Shown here in pieces: positions 42,791-52,046 of a stretch of 64,000 nt of DNA. Source of the DNA: Azotobacter paspali (GTDB lineage: Bacteria > Pseudomonadota > Gammaproteobacteria > Pseudomonadales > Pseudomonadaceae); the NCBI RefSeq assembly GCF_042434745.1, contig NZ_JBHLSS010000127.1; one strand, 5' to 3'. Under the pieces are notes generated by a model. It ran no database searches. It had not been told where the DNA came from and was given only the letters and a program-made list of their open reading frames with translations. The position numbers were made by a program, and so were the translations under genes. Position 1 is the first letter of the stretch. Every line of letters starts with the position of its first letter.

Positions 42791-44045
42791 AGTAGTCTCC
42801 TGGCCCCAGGCGCGGCAGTCGCAGCTCGGTCAGCGTACCGCCCTCCTCGTGGTTGTAGAGTTTCACCGAGCCACCGGCGCGAGTCACGCTGGCCTGGCTC
42901 AGAAATAGGCCGAGGCCGAAGCCCTTGCCCTTGGTGGTAAAGAAAGGCTTGCCCAGTTGCTCGGCGATCGCCAGAGGCACGCCTTCGCCATGGTTGTGAA
43001 TGCTGATGCACAACTCCTCGACGTCCCAGTCGAGGTAGATGTCCAGGTCGTCCGGACAGGCATCGGCGGCGTTATTGAGCAGGTTGAGCATTGACTGGGT
43101 CAGGTCCGGCGACGGCGCCAGGCGCGGCATGGAGCCCGTGCCGAGGATTTCATAGCGATAGCTCGCCTCCGGGCGCATCAGGTGCCAGCGATTGAGCGCC
43201 GTCTCCAGCCAAGCCGCTGCGCTCTGCTCTTGGACCGCCTGCATGCGATCCGCCTCGGCGGCGCGTACCAGTTGCTGCAGGGTGTCCTTGCACAGCTTCA
43301 CCTGTTCCTGGAGCACCGCCAGATCCTCCTGCAGCAGCGGATCGTCGTGCTCCTGGCGCAGTTCGGTGATCAGCACGCTCATCGTCGCCAGCGGCGTGCC
43401 CAGCTCATGGGCGGCGCCGGCCGCCTGGGTGGCTACCGCCAGCAGTTGCTGGTCGCGCATGCCCTCCTCGCGGCGCGTGGCCTGGAACTCTTCCTGACGG
43501 CGCAGTTCGCCGGCCATCCGCCCGATGAAGAAAGTGATCAGCGCCGCCGCCAGGGCGAAGCTCAGCCACATGCCGTAGATCAGCAAGGTGACGCGATGCT
43601 CCGGCGGCAGGGTGGTCGGGTTGTACCAGAAGACCAGCAGCGTGTAGGCCACGAACGCCAGGCCGGCGAGCATCACCGTGTGCCGCCTGGGCAGAGTCGC
43701 CGCGGCGATGGTCAGCGGCACCAGGTAATAGGAAACGAAGGGGTTGGTCGGACCGCCGGTGAAATACAGCAGCAGGCTGTGGATGATCAGGTCGCAGGCC
43801 AGATGGCCGGCGTATTCCAGATCGGTCACCGGCCACGACATGGTCAGGCGCAGGGCGGTTCCCAGGCAAAGCATGGCCGACAGGCTGAGGGTGAAAGCAA
43901 GCGCCAGCCAAGGCAACGGCATCAGACCGGTGAGATAGGCGAGCCCGACCGAACCGGCTTGGGCGGCCAGCACGAGGACGCGGATCAGGATGAGCCGACG
44001 GAGGTTGTGGCGGCTGGCCGACAGCATTTGAACGGGTGCGAGCAT
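42783..44045 (-). CDS. roxS: redox sensor histidine kinase RoxS (RegB family)
   Basis: 420 residues. About six membrane helices, then a HisKA/HATPase module. His213 lies in AAHELGTPLAT, the RegB-type H-box. Redox-sensing features known in RegB are visible: the quinone-site motif GGPTNPF at 97-103 and a lone Cys252 (VKLCKDTL) placed like the RegB redox cysteine. ATP-binding G-boxes (GKGFGLGLFLS) are intact. Forms an operon with roxR. Confidence 0.94.
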   Translation of the reverse strand: MLAPVQMLSASRHNLRRLILIRVLVLAAQAGSVGLAYLTGLMPLPWLALAFTLSLSAMLCLGTALRLTMSWPVTDLEYAGHLACDLIIHSLLLYFTGGPTNPFVSYYLVPLTIAAATLPRRHTVMLAGLAFVAYTLLVFWYNPTTLPPEHRVTLLIYGMWLSFALAAALITFFIGRMAGELRRQEEFQATRREEGMRDQQLLAVATQAAGAAHELGTPLATMSVLITELRQEHDDPLLQEDLAVLQEQVKLCKDTLQQLVRAAEADRMQAVQEQSAAAWLETALNRWHLMRPEASYRYEILGTGSMPRLAPSPDLTQSMLNLLNNAADACPDDLDIYLDWDVEELCISIHNHGEGVPLAIAEQLGKPFFTTKGKGFGLGLFLSQASVTRAGGSVKLYNHEEGGTLTELRLPRLGPGDYYE

Positions 44046-44220
44046 AGGAATGGCTTGTCATGGAGGCCTGGGAGCGCGCGGCCAGTATACCCAAAAGCCT
44101 GCCACCAGCCGGGCCGAATGCGGCAACCGGACGCAGACGGGCTGCAAAAACCGGACTGCGCCGGTAGAGTTTGGCTCGAAACCCAACAGATACGCTCCCG
44201 GCCCACACAAGGATTTCCCC

Positions 44221-44934
44221 ATGCTTTGCTGTCTTCGCCCCACCATTCCCCTCGTCCTCGCTGCCCTGGCCAGCCTGCCGGCACTGGCCGAGGACGGTCC
44301 CCGCTACAACCAGATCTCCCTGCATGCCGAGGCAAGCCGGGAGATCGCCCACGACCTGATGCAGGTGACCCTCTATGCCGAAGCCCAGCACAAGGACCCC
44401 GGCCAGTTGGCCAGCGACATCACCCGCACCCTCAACGGCGCGGTAGAGCGCGCGCGCCAAGTGGCGGGGGTGAAGGTCAGCCTCGGCAACCGCAACAGTT
44501 ATCCGGCCTACGAAGACCAGGGCCGACGGATCGTCGCCTGGCGCGAGCGCGCCGAGCTGCGCCTGGAAAGCGCCGACTTCGCCGCCCTTTCCCAACTGAG
44601 CGCTAACCTGCTCGGCGAACTTAGGATCGCCGACATGCGCTTCTCCATCGCCGATGCCACACGTAAGAAGGGCGAGGACGCACTGCTGCAGGACGCCGTG
44701 CGGGCCTTCGGCGAGCGCGCCCAGCTCGCCACCCAGGCGCTCGGCGGCAACGGCTACAAGTTGGTTAGCCTGAACCTCGGCAGCAGCGGTGTGGTCCCGC
44801 CCCCCTTCGCCCGCGTGGCGATGGCGAAGACCATGGACCGCGAGGCGGCGGGCGCGCCAGCGCCGGAGATCGAAGCCGGCAGCAGTCAGGTGAGCGTCAG
44901 CGCCGACGGCGTGATCGAGGTGCAGATGCCCTGA
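44221..44934 (+). CDS. SIMPL-domain periplasmic protein
   Basis: 237 residues with a signal peptide (ending ASLPALA) and a SIMPL/DUF541 domain (ISLHAEASREIAHDLMQVTLYAEA). The start at 44221 is the Met before the signal peptide; the frame is open upstream with no conserved content. Divergent from roxS and only 13 bases before the peptide transporter operon, with which it may be co-transcribed. Function of the family is poorly defined. Confidence 0.9.
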   Translation: MLCCLRPTIPLVLAALASLPALAEDGPRYNQISLHAEASREIAHDLMQVTLYAEAQHKDPGQLASDITRTLNGAVERARQVAGVKVSLGNRNSYPAYEDQGRRIVAWRERAELRLESADFAALSQLSANLLGELRIADMRFSIADATRKKGEDALLQDAVRAFGERAQLATQALGGNGYKLVSLNLGSSGVVPPPFARVAMAKTMDREAAGAPAPEIEAGSSQVSVSADGVIEVQMP

Positions 44935-44947
44935 GGCGGCCGCCATC

Positions 44948-46561
44948 ATGACACTCCGACGCCCGACTGCCCTCCTGCTCGCCGGCCTGCTCGCCGGCGC
45001 CGTCCAGGCCACGCCGAGCAGCTTGGTGGTCTGTACCGAGGGCAGCCCGGAAGGCTTCGACATCGTCCAGTACACCACCGCCGTCAGCGCCGACGCCTCG
45101 GCGGAGACGGTGTTCGACCGCCTGCTGCGCTTCGCTCCCGGCGGCAGCGAACTGCTCCCCGCCCTCGCCGAGCGCTGGGAGGTGTCCGCCGACGGCCTCG
45201 AATACACTTTCCACCTGCGCCGCGGCGTGAAATTCCAGCGCACGCCCTGGTTCGTGCCGAGCCGCGAATTCGACGCCGACGACGTGATCTGGAGCTTCCG
45301 GCGGCAGATCGATCCCGCGCATCCCTGGCACAAACTGTCGCCGCGCGGCTTCCCCTATGCCGAATCGATGGCCGTGGGCGAGCTGATAGAACGCATCGAG
45401 CGCCTCGATGAGCACCGCGTGCGCTTCGTCCTGCGCTACCCGGAGGCGCCCTTCCTGGCCAACCTGGCGATGGGCTTCGCCTCCATCTACCCGGCCGAAT
45501 ACGCCGATCGACTGCTGGCCGCCGGCACCCCGGAGCGCCTCAACAGCCAGCCGGTGGGCAGCGGCCCATTCATCTTCGAACGCTACGAGAAGGACGCCCA
45601 GGTGCGCTTCCGGCGCAACCCGGACTACTGGGACGGCGCGCCGGCCATCGAGCGGCTGATCTTCGCCATCACCCCCGAGCCCAACGTGCGGGTGCAAAAG
45701 CTCAAGGCCGGCGACTGCCAGATCGCCCTCTACCCGCGCCCGGTGGACCTGCCCGGCCTGCGCCGGGACGCGCGCATCCAGGTGCTGGAGGACGAACCGC
45801 TGCTGACCGCCTACATCGGCATCAACACCCGTCATCCGCCGCTCGACGACGTGCGAGTGCGCCAGGCGCTCAACCTCGCTTTCGACAAAGCCGCCTACCT
45901 GCGCGCCCAGTACGGCGAGGGCGGCGCCAGCCCGGCGGTGGCGCCCTACCCGCCGATCCTGTGGGGCTCCGACCCGACGCTCGCCGGCTGGCCCCACGAC
46001 CCGGCACGGGCCCGCGCCCTGTTGGCCGAAGCCGGACACGCCCAAGGCTTGGAGCTGAGTATCTGGACCCGTCCCGGCGGCGGCCCGACCAACCCCAACC
46101 CCGGCATCGGCGCCCAGTTGCTGCAGGCCGACCTGGCCGCCATCGGCATCCGGGCGGAAATCCGCGTGCTGGAATGGGGCGAGCTGATCAAGCGCGCGAA
46201 GAACGGCGAACACGACTTGGTGTTCATGAGCTGGGCCGGCGACAACGGCGATCCGGACAACTTCTTGACCCCCAATCTGTCCTGCGCCGCGGCCGCTTCC
46301 GGCGAAAATCAGGCCGGCTGGTGCGACGAGCGCTTCGATGCCCTGTTGCGCGAGGCGCGCCGCATCACCGACCAGGCACAACGCGCCGCGCTCTACCGCC
46401 AGGCCCTGGCGATCTTCCACGAACAGGCGCCCTGGATTCCCCTGGCCCATCCCCGCGAGTTCGCCGCCGTGCGACGCGACGTCGAGGGCTTCGTGATCAG
46501 CCCGCTGGGCTCCAACAACTTCGCCGGCGTGCGTCGCGCCCCGGCCAACGCTCCGGAGTGA
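44948..46561 (+). CDS. dppA: peptide ABC transporter substrate-binding protein
   Basis: 537 residues, SBP family 5, with a signal peptide (LLLAGLLAGAVQA). The domain begins LVVCTEGSPEGFDIVQYTTA, typical of DppA-like dipeptide binders. First gene of a complete dppABCDF-type operon. Peptide preference cannot be read from sequence. Confidence 0.93.
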   Translation: MTLRRPTALLLAGLLAGAVQATPSSLVVCTEGSPEGFDIVQYTTAVSADASAETVFDRLLRFAPGGSELLPALAERWEVSADGLEYTFHLRRGVKFQRTPWFVPSREFDADDVIWSFRRQIDPAHPWHKLSPRGFPYAESMAVGELIERIERLDEHRVRFVLRYPEAPFLANLAMGFASIYPAEYADRLLAAGTPERLNSQPVGSGPFIFERYEKDAQVRFRRNPDYWDGAPAIERLIFAITPEPNVRVQKLKAGDCQIALYPRPVDLPGLRRDARIQVLEDEPLLTAYIGINTRHPPLDDVRVRQALNLAFDKAAYLRAQYGEGGASPAVAPYPPILWGSDPTLAGWPHDPARARALLAEAGHAQGLELSIWTRPGGGPTNPNPGIGAQLLQADLAAIGIRAEIRVLEWGELIKRAKNGEHDLVFMSWAGDNGDPDNFLTPNLSCAAAASGENQAGWCDERFDALLREARRITDQAQRAALYRQALAIFHEQAPWIPLAHPREFAAVRRDVEGFVISPLGSNNFAGVRRAPANAPE

Positions 46562-46570
46562 GCCCCGCGC

Positions 46571-47581
46571 ATGTTGTCCTTCCTCGCCCACCGTCTCGGC
46601 TTGCTGATCCCCACCTTCCTCGGCGTAACCCTGCTGACCTTCACCCTGATCCGCCTGATCCCCGGTGACCCGGTGGAGGTGATGATGGGCGAGCGCCGCC
46701 TCGACCCGCAGATGCATGCCGAGGCCATGCACCAGCTCGGCCTCGACCGGCCGTTGCACGAGCAGTACCTGAGCTACTTGGGCCAATTGGCGCGGGGCGA
46801 TCTCGGCCAGTCGCTGCGCACCCGCGAAAGCGTCTGGAACGAGTTCGCCGGGCTGTTTCCGGCCACCGTCGAACTGGCCCTCGCCGCCCTGCTGCTGGCC
46901 AGCGTCCTCGGCTTGCTCGCCGGCACCTTGGCGGCGTTGAAACGCGGCTCCATCCTCGACCACGGCACCATGGGCTTGGCGCTGACCGGCTACTCGATGC
47001 CGATCTTCTGGTGGGCGCTGGTGCTGATCATGTTCTTTTCCGTGGAACTCGGCTGGACACCGGTCTCCGGGCGCCTCGACCTGCTCTACGACGTACCGCC
47101 GGTGACCGGCTTCATGCTCGTCGACACGCTGCTCAGCGACGAGCGCGGCGCCTTCCTCGACGCCCTGCGCCACCTGATCCTGCCGGCCATCGTGCTCGGC
47201 ACCATCCCGCTGGCGGTGATCGCCCGCATGACCCGCTCGGCGATGCTCGAAGTGCTGCGCGAGGACTACATCCGTGCCGCCCGTGCCCGTGGCCTGTCGC
47301 CGGTGCGGCTGGTGTTCGTGCACGCGCTGCGCAACGCCCTGGTCCCGGTGCTCACGGTGTTCGGCCTGCAGGTCGGCTCGCTGCTCTCCGGCGCGGTGCT
47401 CACCGAAACCCTGTTTTCCTGGCCGGGCATCGGCAAGTGGCTGATCGAAGCCATCGGCGCTCGCGACTATCCGGTGGTGCAGAATGGCATCCTGCTGATC
47501 GCCGCGCTGGTCATCCTGGTCAACTTTGTCGTGGACATCCTCTATGGCCTGGCCAACCCACGCATCCGTCACCGGCAATGA
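46571..47581 (+). CDS. dppB: peptide ABC transporter permease (DppB type)
   Basis: 336 residues, about six membrane helices, with the N-terminal FLGVTLLTFTLIRLIPGDPV and the EAA-type coupling loop REDYIRAARARGLSP. Nine bases after dppA. Confidence 0.95.
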   Translation: MLSFLAHRLGLLIPTFLGVTLLTFTLIRLIPGDPVEVMMGERRLDPQMHAEAMHQLGLDRPLHEQYLSYLGQLARGDLGQSLRTRESVWNEFAGLFPATVELALAALLLASVLGLLAGTLAALKRGSILDHGTMGLALTGYSMPIFWWALVLIMFFSVELGWTPVSGRLDLLYDVPPVTGFMLVDTLLSDERGAFLDALRHLILPAIVLGTIPLAVIARMTRSAMLEVLREDYIRAARARGLSPVRLVFVHALRNALVPVLTVFGLQVGSLLSGAVLTETLFSWPGIGKWLIEAIGARDYPVVQNGILLIAALVILVNFVVDILYGLANPRIRHRQ

Positions 47582-47591
47582 GGACCCGTCG

Positions 47592-48491
47592 ATGAATACC
47601 TCCGCTCTCGCCAGCGAACCGGCTTGGCCCTCGCCCTTGCGCGACTTCTGCCGGGCCTTCGCGCGCAACCGTGGCGCCTTCGCCGCCTTGCTGTTCCTCG
47701 CCCTGCTCGCTCTCTGCGCGCTGCTGGCGCCCTGGCTCGCGCCCTTCGACCCCGCAGCCCAGCACCGCGACTTCCTGCTTACCCCACCGGCTTGGCTGGA
47801 GGGCGGCGAGACGCGATTTCCGCTCGGTACCGACGAACTGGGCCGCGACCTGCTCTCGCGACTGATCCATGGCGCGCGCCTGTCGCTCTCGATCGGCCTG
47901 GCTTCAGTGGCGCTGTCACTGCTGCCCGGCGTGCTGCTCGGCCTCTGCGCCGGCTTCTTCCCGCGCCTGCTCGGCCCTTCGATCATGCGCCTGACGGATA
48001 TCATGCTGGCGCTGCCCGCCCTGCTGCTGGCGGTAGCGGTGGTCGCCGTACTCGGTCCGGGACTGCTCAACACCGTGCTGGCGATCGCCATCGTCTCGCT
48101 GCCCGCCTATGTGCGCCTGACCCGCGCGGCGGTACTCGGCGAGATCCACCGTGATTACGTCACCGCCGCGAAGCTGGTCGGCGCCGGACGGCTGCGCCTG
48201 ATGTTTGTCGCGGTGCTGCCGAACTGTCTAGCGCCCTTGATCGTCCAGGCTACCTTGGGCTTCTCCGCGGCCATCCTGGATGCCGCCGCGCTGGGTTTTC
48301 TCGGCCTCGGCGTGCAGCCACCAAGCCCGGAATGGGGCAGCATGCTGGCCGCGGCGCGGGATTACATCGAACGTGCTTGGTGGGTGGTGACCTTGCCGGG
48401 CCTGGCCATCCTCTCAAGCGTGCTGGCGATCAATCTGGTCGGCGACGGCCTGCGCGACGCGCTGGACCCGAAGCTGAAGAACCTGGCTTGA
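47592..48491 (+). CDS. dppC: peptide ABC transporter permease (DppC type)
   Basis: 299 residues from the ATG at 47592 (MNTSALASEPAWPSPL), ten bases after dppB; an in-frame start inside dppB is unlikely. N-terminal OppC-type segment, the PLGTDELGRDLLSRL motif and the EAA loop REIHRDYV-like GEIHRDYVTAAKLVGA are present. Confidence 0.95.
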   Translation: MNTSALASEPAWPSPLRDFCRAFARNRGAFAALLFLALLALCALLAPWLAPFDPAAQHRDFLLTPPAWLEGGETRFPLGTDELGRDLLSRLIHGARLSLSIGLASVALSLLPGVLLGLCAGFFPRLLGPSIMRLTDIMLALPALLLAVAVVAVLGPGLLNTVLAIAIVSLPAYVRLTRAAVLGEIHRDYVTAAKLVGAGRLRLMFVAVLPNCLAPLIVQATLGFSAAILDAAALGFLGLGVQPPSPEWGSMLAAARDYIERAWWVVTLPGLAILSSVLAINLVGDGLRDALDPKLKNLA

Positions 48492-48501
48492 GGAGCGCAC
48501 C

Positions 48502-49470
48502 ATGAGCCTGCTGGAAATCGACAACCTCAGCGTGCGCTACGGTCCCGCCGAAGCTCCGCCGGTGGTGGACGGCCTCGACCTGCGCCTGGAGGCCGGCGAG
48601 GTGCTGGCCATCGTCGGCGAGTCCGGCTCCGGCAAGTCACAGGCCATGCTCGCCTTGCTCGGCCTGATCGACCCACCCGGCCGGGTCGCCGCCGAGCACC
48701 TGCGCTTCGCCGGCCACGACCTGCTCGCCCTCGGCGAACGCCAGCGCCGCCGGCTGCTCGGCAAGGAACTGGCGATGGTCTTTCAAGACCCGCTAGCCGC
48801 CCTCGACCCCAGCTACCGGATCGGCTTCCAGCTCGAGGAAGTGCTGCGCCAGCACCTCGGCCTGCGCGGTCGCGAGGCCCGCCGGCGCGCCCTGGAGCTG
48901 CTCGAACAGGTCGAGATCCCGGCCGCCGCCAGCCGCCTGGAAGCCTACCCGCATCAGCTCTCCGGCGGCATGGCCCAGCGCGTGGCCATCGCCCTGGCGA
49001 TCGCCGCCGGACCGCGCCTGCTGATCGCCGACGAACCGACCACCGCCCTCGACGTGACCATCCAGGCGCAGATCCTCGAACTGCTGCTGAACCTGCAGCG
49101 CGAGCGTGGCATGGCCCTGCTGCTGATCAGCCACGATCTCGCCGTGGTCGCCGAATGCGCCAGCCGGGTCTGCGTGATGTATGCCGGCCAGGCGGTAGAA
49201 GTCGGCGAGTTGCCCGGTCTGTTCGACGCCCCAGCGCATCCCTATACCGAGGCGCTGCTCGCCGCGCTGCCCGAGGCCGGTACCGCGCGCCGCCCGCTGC
49301 GCGGCCTGCCGGGCAGCGTCCCCGGCCATCACGACCGGCCCGCCGGCTGCCTGCTGGCGCCGCGCTGCGCCTATGCGCAGGACGACTGCCGCGCCCTCCG
49401 GCCAGCGTTAGAAGCCAGGCGCCGAAGCCTGGCGCGCTGCTTCCACCCGCGCAACCAGGAGAGTCCATGA
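48502..49470 (+). CDS. dppD: peptide ABC transporter ATPase (DppD type)
   Basis: 322 residues. Walker A GESGSGKS (39-46), signature LSGGMAQRVAIALA, Walker B LLIADEPTTALD, and the C-terminal oligopeptide-ATPase extension with the cysteine-bearing LAPRCAYAQDDC (an iron-sulfur-type motif in this subfamily). The stop overlaps the dppF start by four bases. Confidence 0.95.
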   Translation: MSLLEIDNLSVRYGPAEAPPVVDGLDLRLEAGEVLAIVGESGSGKSQAMLALLGLIDPPGRVAAEHLRFAGHDLLALGERQRRRLLGKELAMVFQDPLAALDPSYRIGFQLEEVLRQHLGLRGREARRRALELLEQVEIPAAASRLEAYPHQLSGGMAQRVAIALAIAAGPRLLIADEPTTALDVTIQAQILELLLNLQRERGMALLLISHDLAVVAECASRVCVMYAGQAVEVGELPGLFDAPAHPYTEALLAALPEAGTARRPLRGLPGSVPGHHDRPAGCLLAPRCAYAQDDCRALRPALEARRRSLARCFHPRNQESP

Positions 49471-50426
49471 ACCCGGTGCTGATCGCCCGCGACCTGACCC
49501 GTCACTACCGCATCTCTCGCGGCCTGCTTCGTCCCGCGGCCAGCGTCCGGGCGCTGAACGGCCTGTCCTTCGAACTCGAGGCCGGCGAGACCCTGGCGGT
49601 GGTCGGCGAGTCTGGCTGCGGCAAGTCGACCTTGGCCCGCGCCCTGACCCTGGTCGAGGAGCCGACTGCCGGCTCGCTGCGGATCGCCGGTCACGACGTC
49701 GCCGGCACCGACCACCGACTGCTGCGCCGCGACGTGCAGATGGTCTTTCAGAACCCCTACGCCTCGCTCAACCCACGCCGGCGGATCGGCGATCAGTTGG
49801 CCGAACCGCTGGCCATCAACACCAACCTCTCCGGCGCCGAGCGCCGCGCCAGGGTGCTGGCGATGCTTGACCAGGTCGGCCTGCGCGCCGAGCACTATGC
49901 GCGCTACCCGCACATGTTCTCCGGCGGCCAGCGCCAGCGTATCGCCATCGCCCGGGCGATGATGCTGCGTCCCAAGGTGCTGGTCGCCGACGAGCCGACG
50001 TCGGCGCTCGATGTGTCGGTGCAGGCCCAGGTGCTCAACCTGTTCCTGGAACTGCAGCGGCAATTCGGCACCGCTTATGTGTTCATCTCCCACAACCTGG
50101 CGGTGGTGCGCCACGTCGCCAACCGCCTGCTGGTGATGTACCTCGGCCGGCCCATGGAGCTCGGCCCTGCTGAAAGGATCTATCGGAAGCCGCTGCACCC
50201 CTATACCCAGGCCTTGCTCGCCGCCACGCCGACCCTGCATCCCGAGCCGGACCGCCAGCGCGTCCGCCTCGCCGGCGAGCCGCCCGACCCGCTGGAGCCG
50301 CCGTCCGGCTGCGTGTTCCATCCGCGCTGTCCATATGCGACGGAGCGTTGTCGGGTAGAGGTGCCGGCGCTGCGGGAAGTGGATGGGAGGGAGGTGGCTT
50401 GTCATTATGCGGAGCGGTTCGTGTGA
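49467..50426 (+). CDS. dppF: peptide ABC transporter ATPase (DppF type)
   Basis: 319 residues from the ATG at 49467 (MNPVLIARDLTRHYRI), overlapping dppD by ATGA. Walker A GESGCGKST, signature FSGGQRQRIAIARAM, Walker B VLVADEPTSALD and the C-terminal FHPRCPYATERC motif are intact. Last gene of the importer operon. Confidence 0.95.
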   Translation: MNPVLIARDLTRHYRISRGLLRPAASVRALNGLSFELEAGETLAVVGESGCGKSTLARALTLVEEPTAGSLRIAGHDVAGTDHRLLRRDVQMVFQNPYASLNPRRRIGDQLAEPLAINTNLSGAERRARVLAMLDQVGLRAEHYARYPHMFSGGQRQRIAIARAMMLRPKVLVADEPTSALDVSVQAQVLNLFLELQRQFGTAYVFISHNLAVVRHVANRLLVMYLGRPMELGPAERIYRKPLHPYTQALLAATPTLHPEPDRQRVRLAGEPPDPLEPPSGCVFHPRCPYATERCRVEVPALREVDGREVACHYAERFV

Positions 50427-50495
50427 GGCTTATGTATTTGTCGGCTTGGGCCTAACCCAAGGGGCAATGACGACACGCTGTCCTCGGCGCGATCT

Positions 50496-51060
50496 ACAGG
50501 TTTCGCCTTGCACGGCGACTCACTTTTTTCAGTCGCGAAAAAAGTAAGCAAAAACGCTTGCCCCTATCATCCGGCCCCGCCTGCGGCGGGGTTCCCTCCC
50601 TCTGTCGTCGCTCCAGGGGCCAGGCCCGAAGAGCCATCCATGGCCAACGGACCTTTCGCCGCATCCATGCGGCTCAACCCCTTTCTCGACGACTCCACTC
50701 GGCCTTCTGAAAGGGGCGTTCGGCGCTGCCTGGCTGCTTTGGCGTCAAAAAGCAAAAATCCAGAAGCAGCCGCCGCCTGAAACCTGAAAGGTTTTGTGAA
50801 GGTTCAGCCCACACCCAAGTCCCGTATAGAAGGCCGAGCGGAGGCGCTGCACAGAGGGACGCGAGGCATGGACGCCGAGCGAGTCGCGAAGGGACAGGGA
50901 CGTCCCTTCGTGGCGTGCCCCTGGAGCAGCGCCGGAGCGAGGGAACCCGCAACAGAGCGCAGCGTAGTGGAGGGCCGGATGTCGGGTGCCCTTCTTCTTT
51001 GGTTACTTTCTTCTTGGGCAAGCAAGAAGAAAGTGACTCGCCGTGCAGGGCGAAACCTGT
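50496..51060. repeat. 565-bp element with terminal inverted repeats, no gene
   Basis: Ends begin ACAGGTTTCGCCTTGCACGG (left) and, on the complement, ACAGGTTTCGCCCTGCACGG (right); 31 terminal bases match with two differences. Inside each end is a hairpin: ACTTTTTT/AAAAAAGT (50522-50545) and ACTTTCTTCTT/AAGAAGAAAGT (51005-51034). A looser inverted match (ATCCGGCCC, GGGTTCCCTC, GCTCCAGGGGC) continues about 120 bases inward, as if two diverged copies of one unit face each other. Reading frames exist but lack convincing starts or known domains. No target duplication is seen. This covers the 700-base gene-free gap after dppF. Confidence 0.65.
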
Positions 51061-51125
51061 CGGCCGGGCCGAGGAAAGCGCTGAGATTGCTCGCGAAAGC
51101 CATGCCAGAGAAATCCGGCAAGCGC

Positions 51126-52046
51126 TCAGCGCCCGAAGAACCGATAGAACTCCCGCACCTCCCCCTGCACCGCCTCTATCCTCACCGGCTCGAAGCGTAC
51201 CGTCCGGTGCGCCGGACACTGCGCCAGCAGCCCCAGGTCCAGCGGATGCACCCAGCCGAGAATGGGATAGCCACCCATGGTCTGCCGGTCGGCCATCAGC
51301 ACGATCGGCTGGCCGTCCGGCGACACCTGGATGGCGCCCGCGGTCACTCCCAACGACCACTGCCTGGCCGGTGCCCGCAAGGGCTCGCCGGAAAGGCGCG
51401 CCCCCATGCGGTCGGATTGCGGACTGAGGCGCCAGGGCCGGGCGAAGAAACGCTGGCGATCGGCTACGCTGAAATCCCCAGCATCGCCGCCGAGCATCAC
51501 GCGCAGATAGGGCTCGGCCCGGTAGTCCGGCACGAAACGCCAGGGCACGCTGGCGGCGCCGGGCAGGACGGCCGGCATGCAGGGCAGGAAGTCCCCGGCG
51601 CACAGCGGCCGGCCGTCGCCGTGCAGGCCGCCAAGCCCCTCGCGCTCCTGGGTCGCCACACTGCCCAGCACGGGAGCAGCGCGAAAGCCTCCCGCCACCG
51701 CCAGGTAGGCACGCTGGCCGCTGCGCGCGAAACCGAGGCGCATACGCTGCCCGGCGCGCAGGACGAAGCGCGACCAGTTCGGCCGTGGCGCGCCGTCCAG
51801 GCGGATATCCAGTTCGGCGCCGCAGAGCGCCACCCAAGTGTCGAGCGCGCTTTCCAGCTCCATGCCGCCCAGGGCGATTTCCACCAGCGGCGCGCCCCAG
51901 GGATTGTCCAGCAGTCGATTCGCCCAGGCCGCCGCCTGGATGTCCAGAGGGCCCGCGGGAGACACGCCAAGGTGCTGCCAGCCCAGCCGGCCGGCATCCT
52001 GCAGCAGGCTGAACGGACCAGGGCGAATCACCGCGAGGCCCGTCAC
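51126..52046 (-). CDS. pxpC: 5-oxoprolinase subunit PxpC
   Basis: 306 residues, KipA/biotin-dependent carboxyltransferase-like family. With PxpA and PxpB it cleaves 5-oxoproline to glutamate using ATP. Motifs: RPGPFSLLQDAGRLGWQHLGV, the QVSPDGQPIVLMADRQTMGGYP block. Start is a GTG at 52046 that overlaps the pxpB stop (GTGA). An ATG at 52163 is in frame but overlaps pxpB and is not conserved. Confidence 0.93.
   Translation of the reverse strand: MTGLAVIRPGPFSLLQDAGRLGWQHLGVSPAGPLDIQAAAWANRLLDNPWGAPLVEIALGGMELESALDTWVALCGAELDIRLDGAPRPNWSRFVLRAGQRMRLGFARSGQRAYLAVAGGFRAAPVLGSVATQEREGLGGLHGDGRPLCAGDFLPCMPAVLPGAASVPWRFVPDYRAEPYLRVMLGGDAGDFSVADRQRFFARPWRLSPQSDRMGARLSGEPLRAPARQWSLGVTAGAIQVSPDGQPIVLMADRQTMGGYPILGWVHPLDLGLLAQCPAHRTVRFEPVRIEAVQGEVREFYRFFGR

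Noticed and set aside
44897..48091. A 1064-codon open frame on the minus strand across the SIMPL/dpp genes
   Set aside because: It is antisense to four clear dpp-operon genes. The predicted protein is low-complexity and rich in Gln, Glu, Arg and His, as expected of antisense frames in high-GC codon usage, with no domain I recognise.
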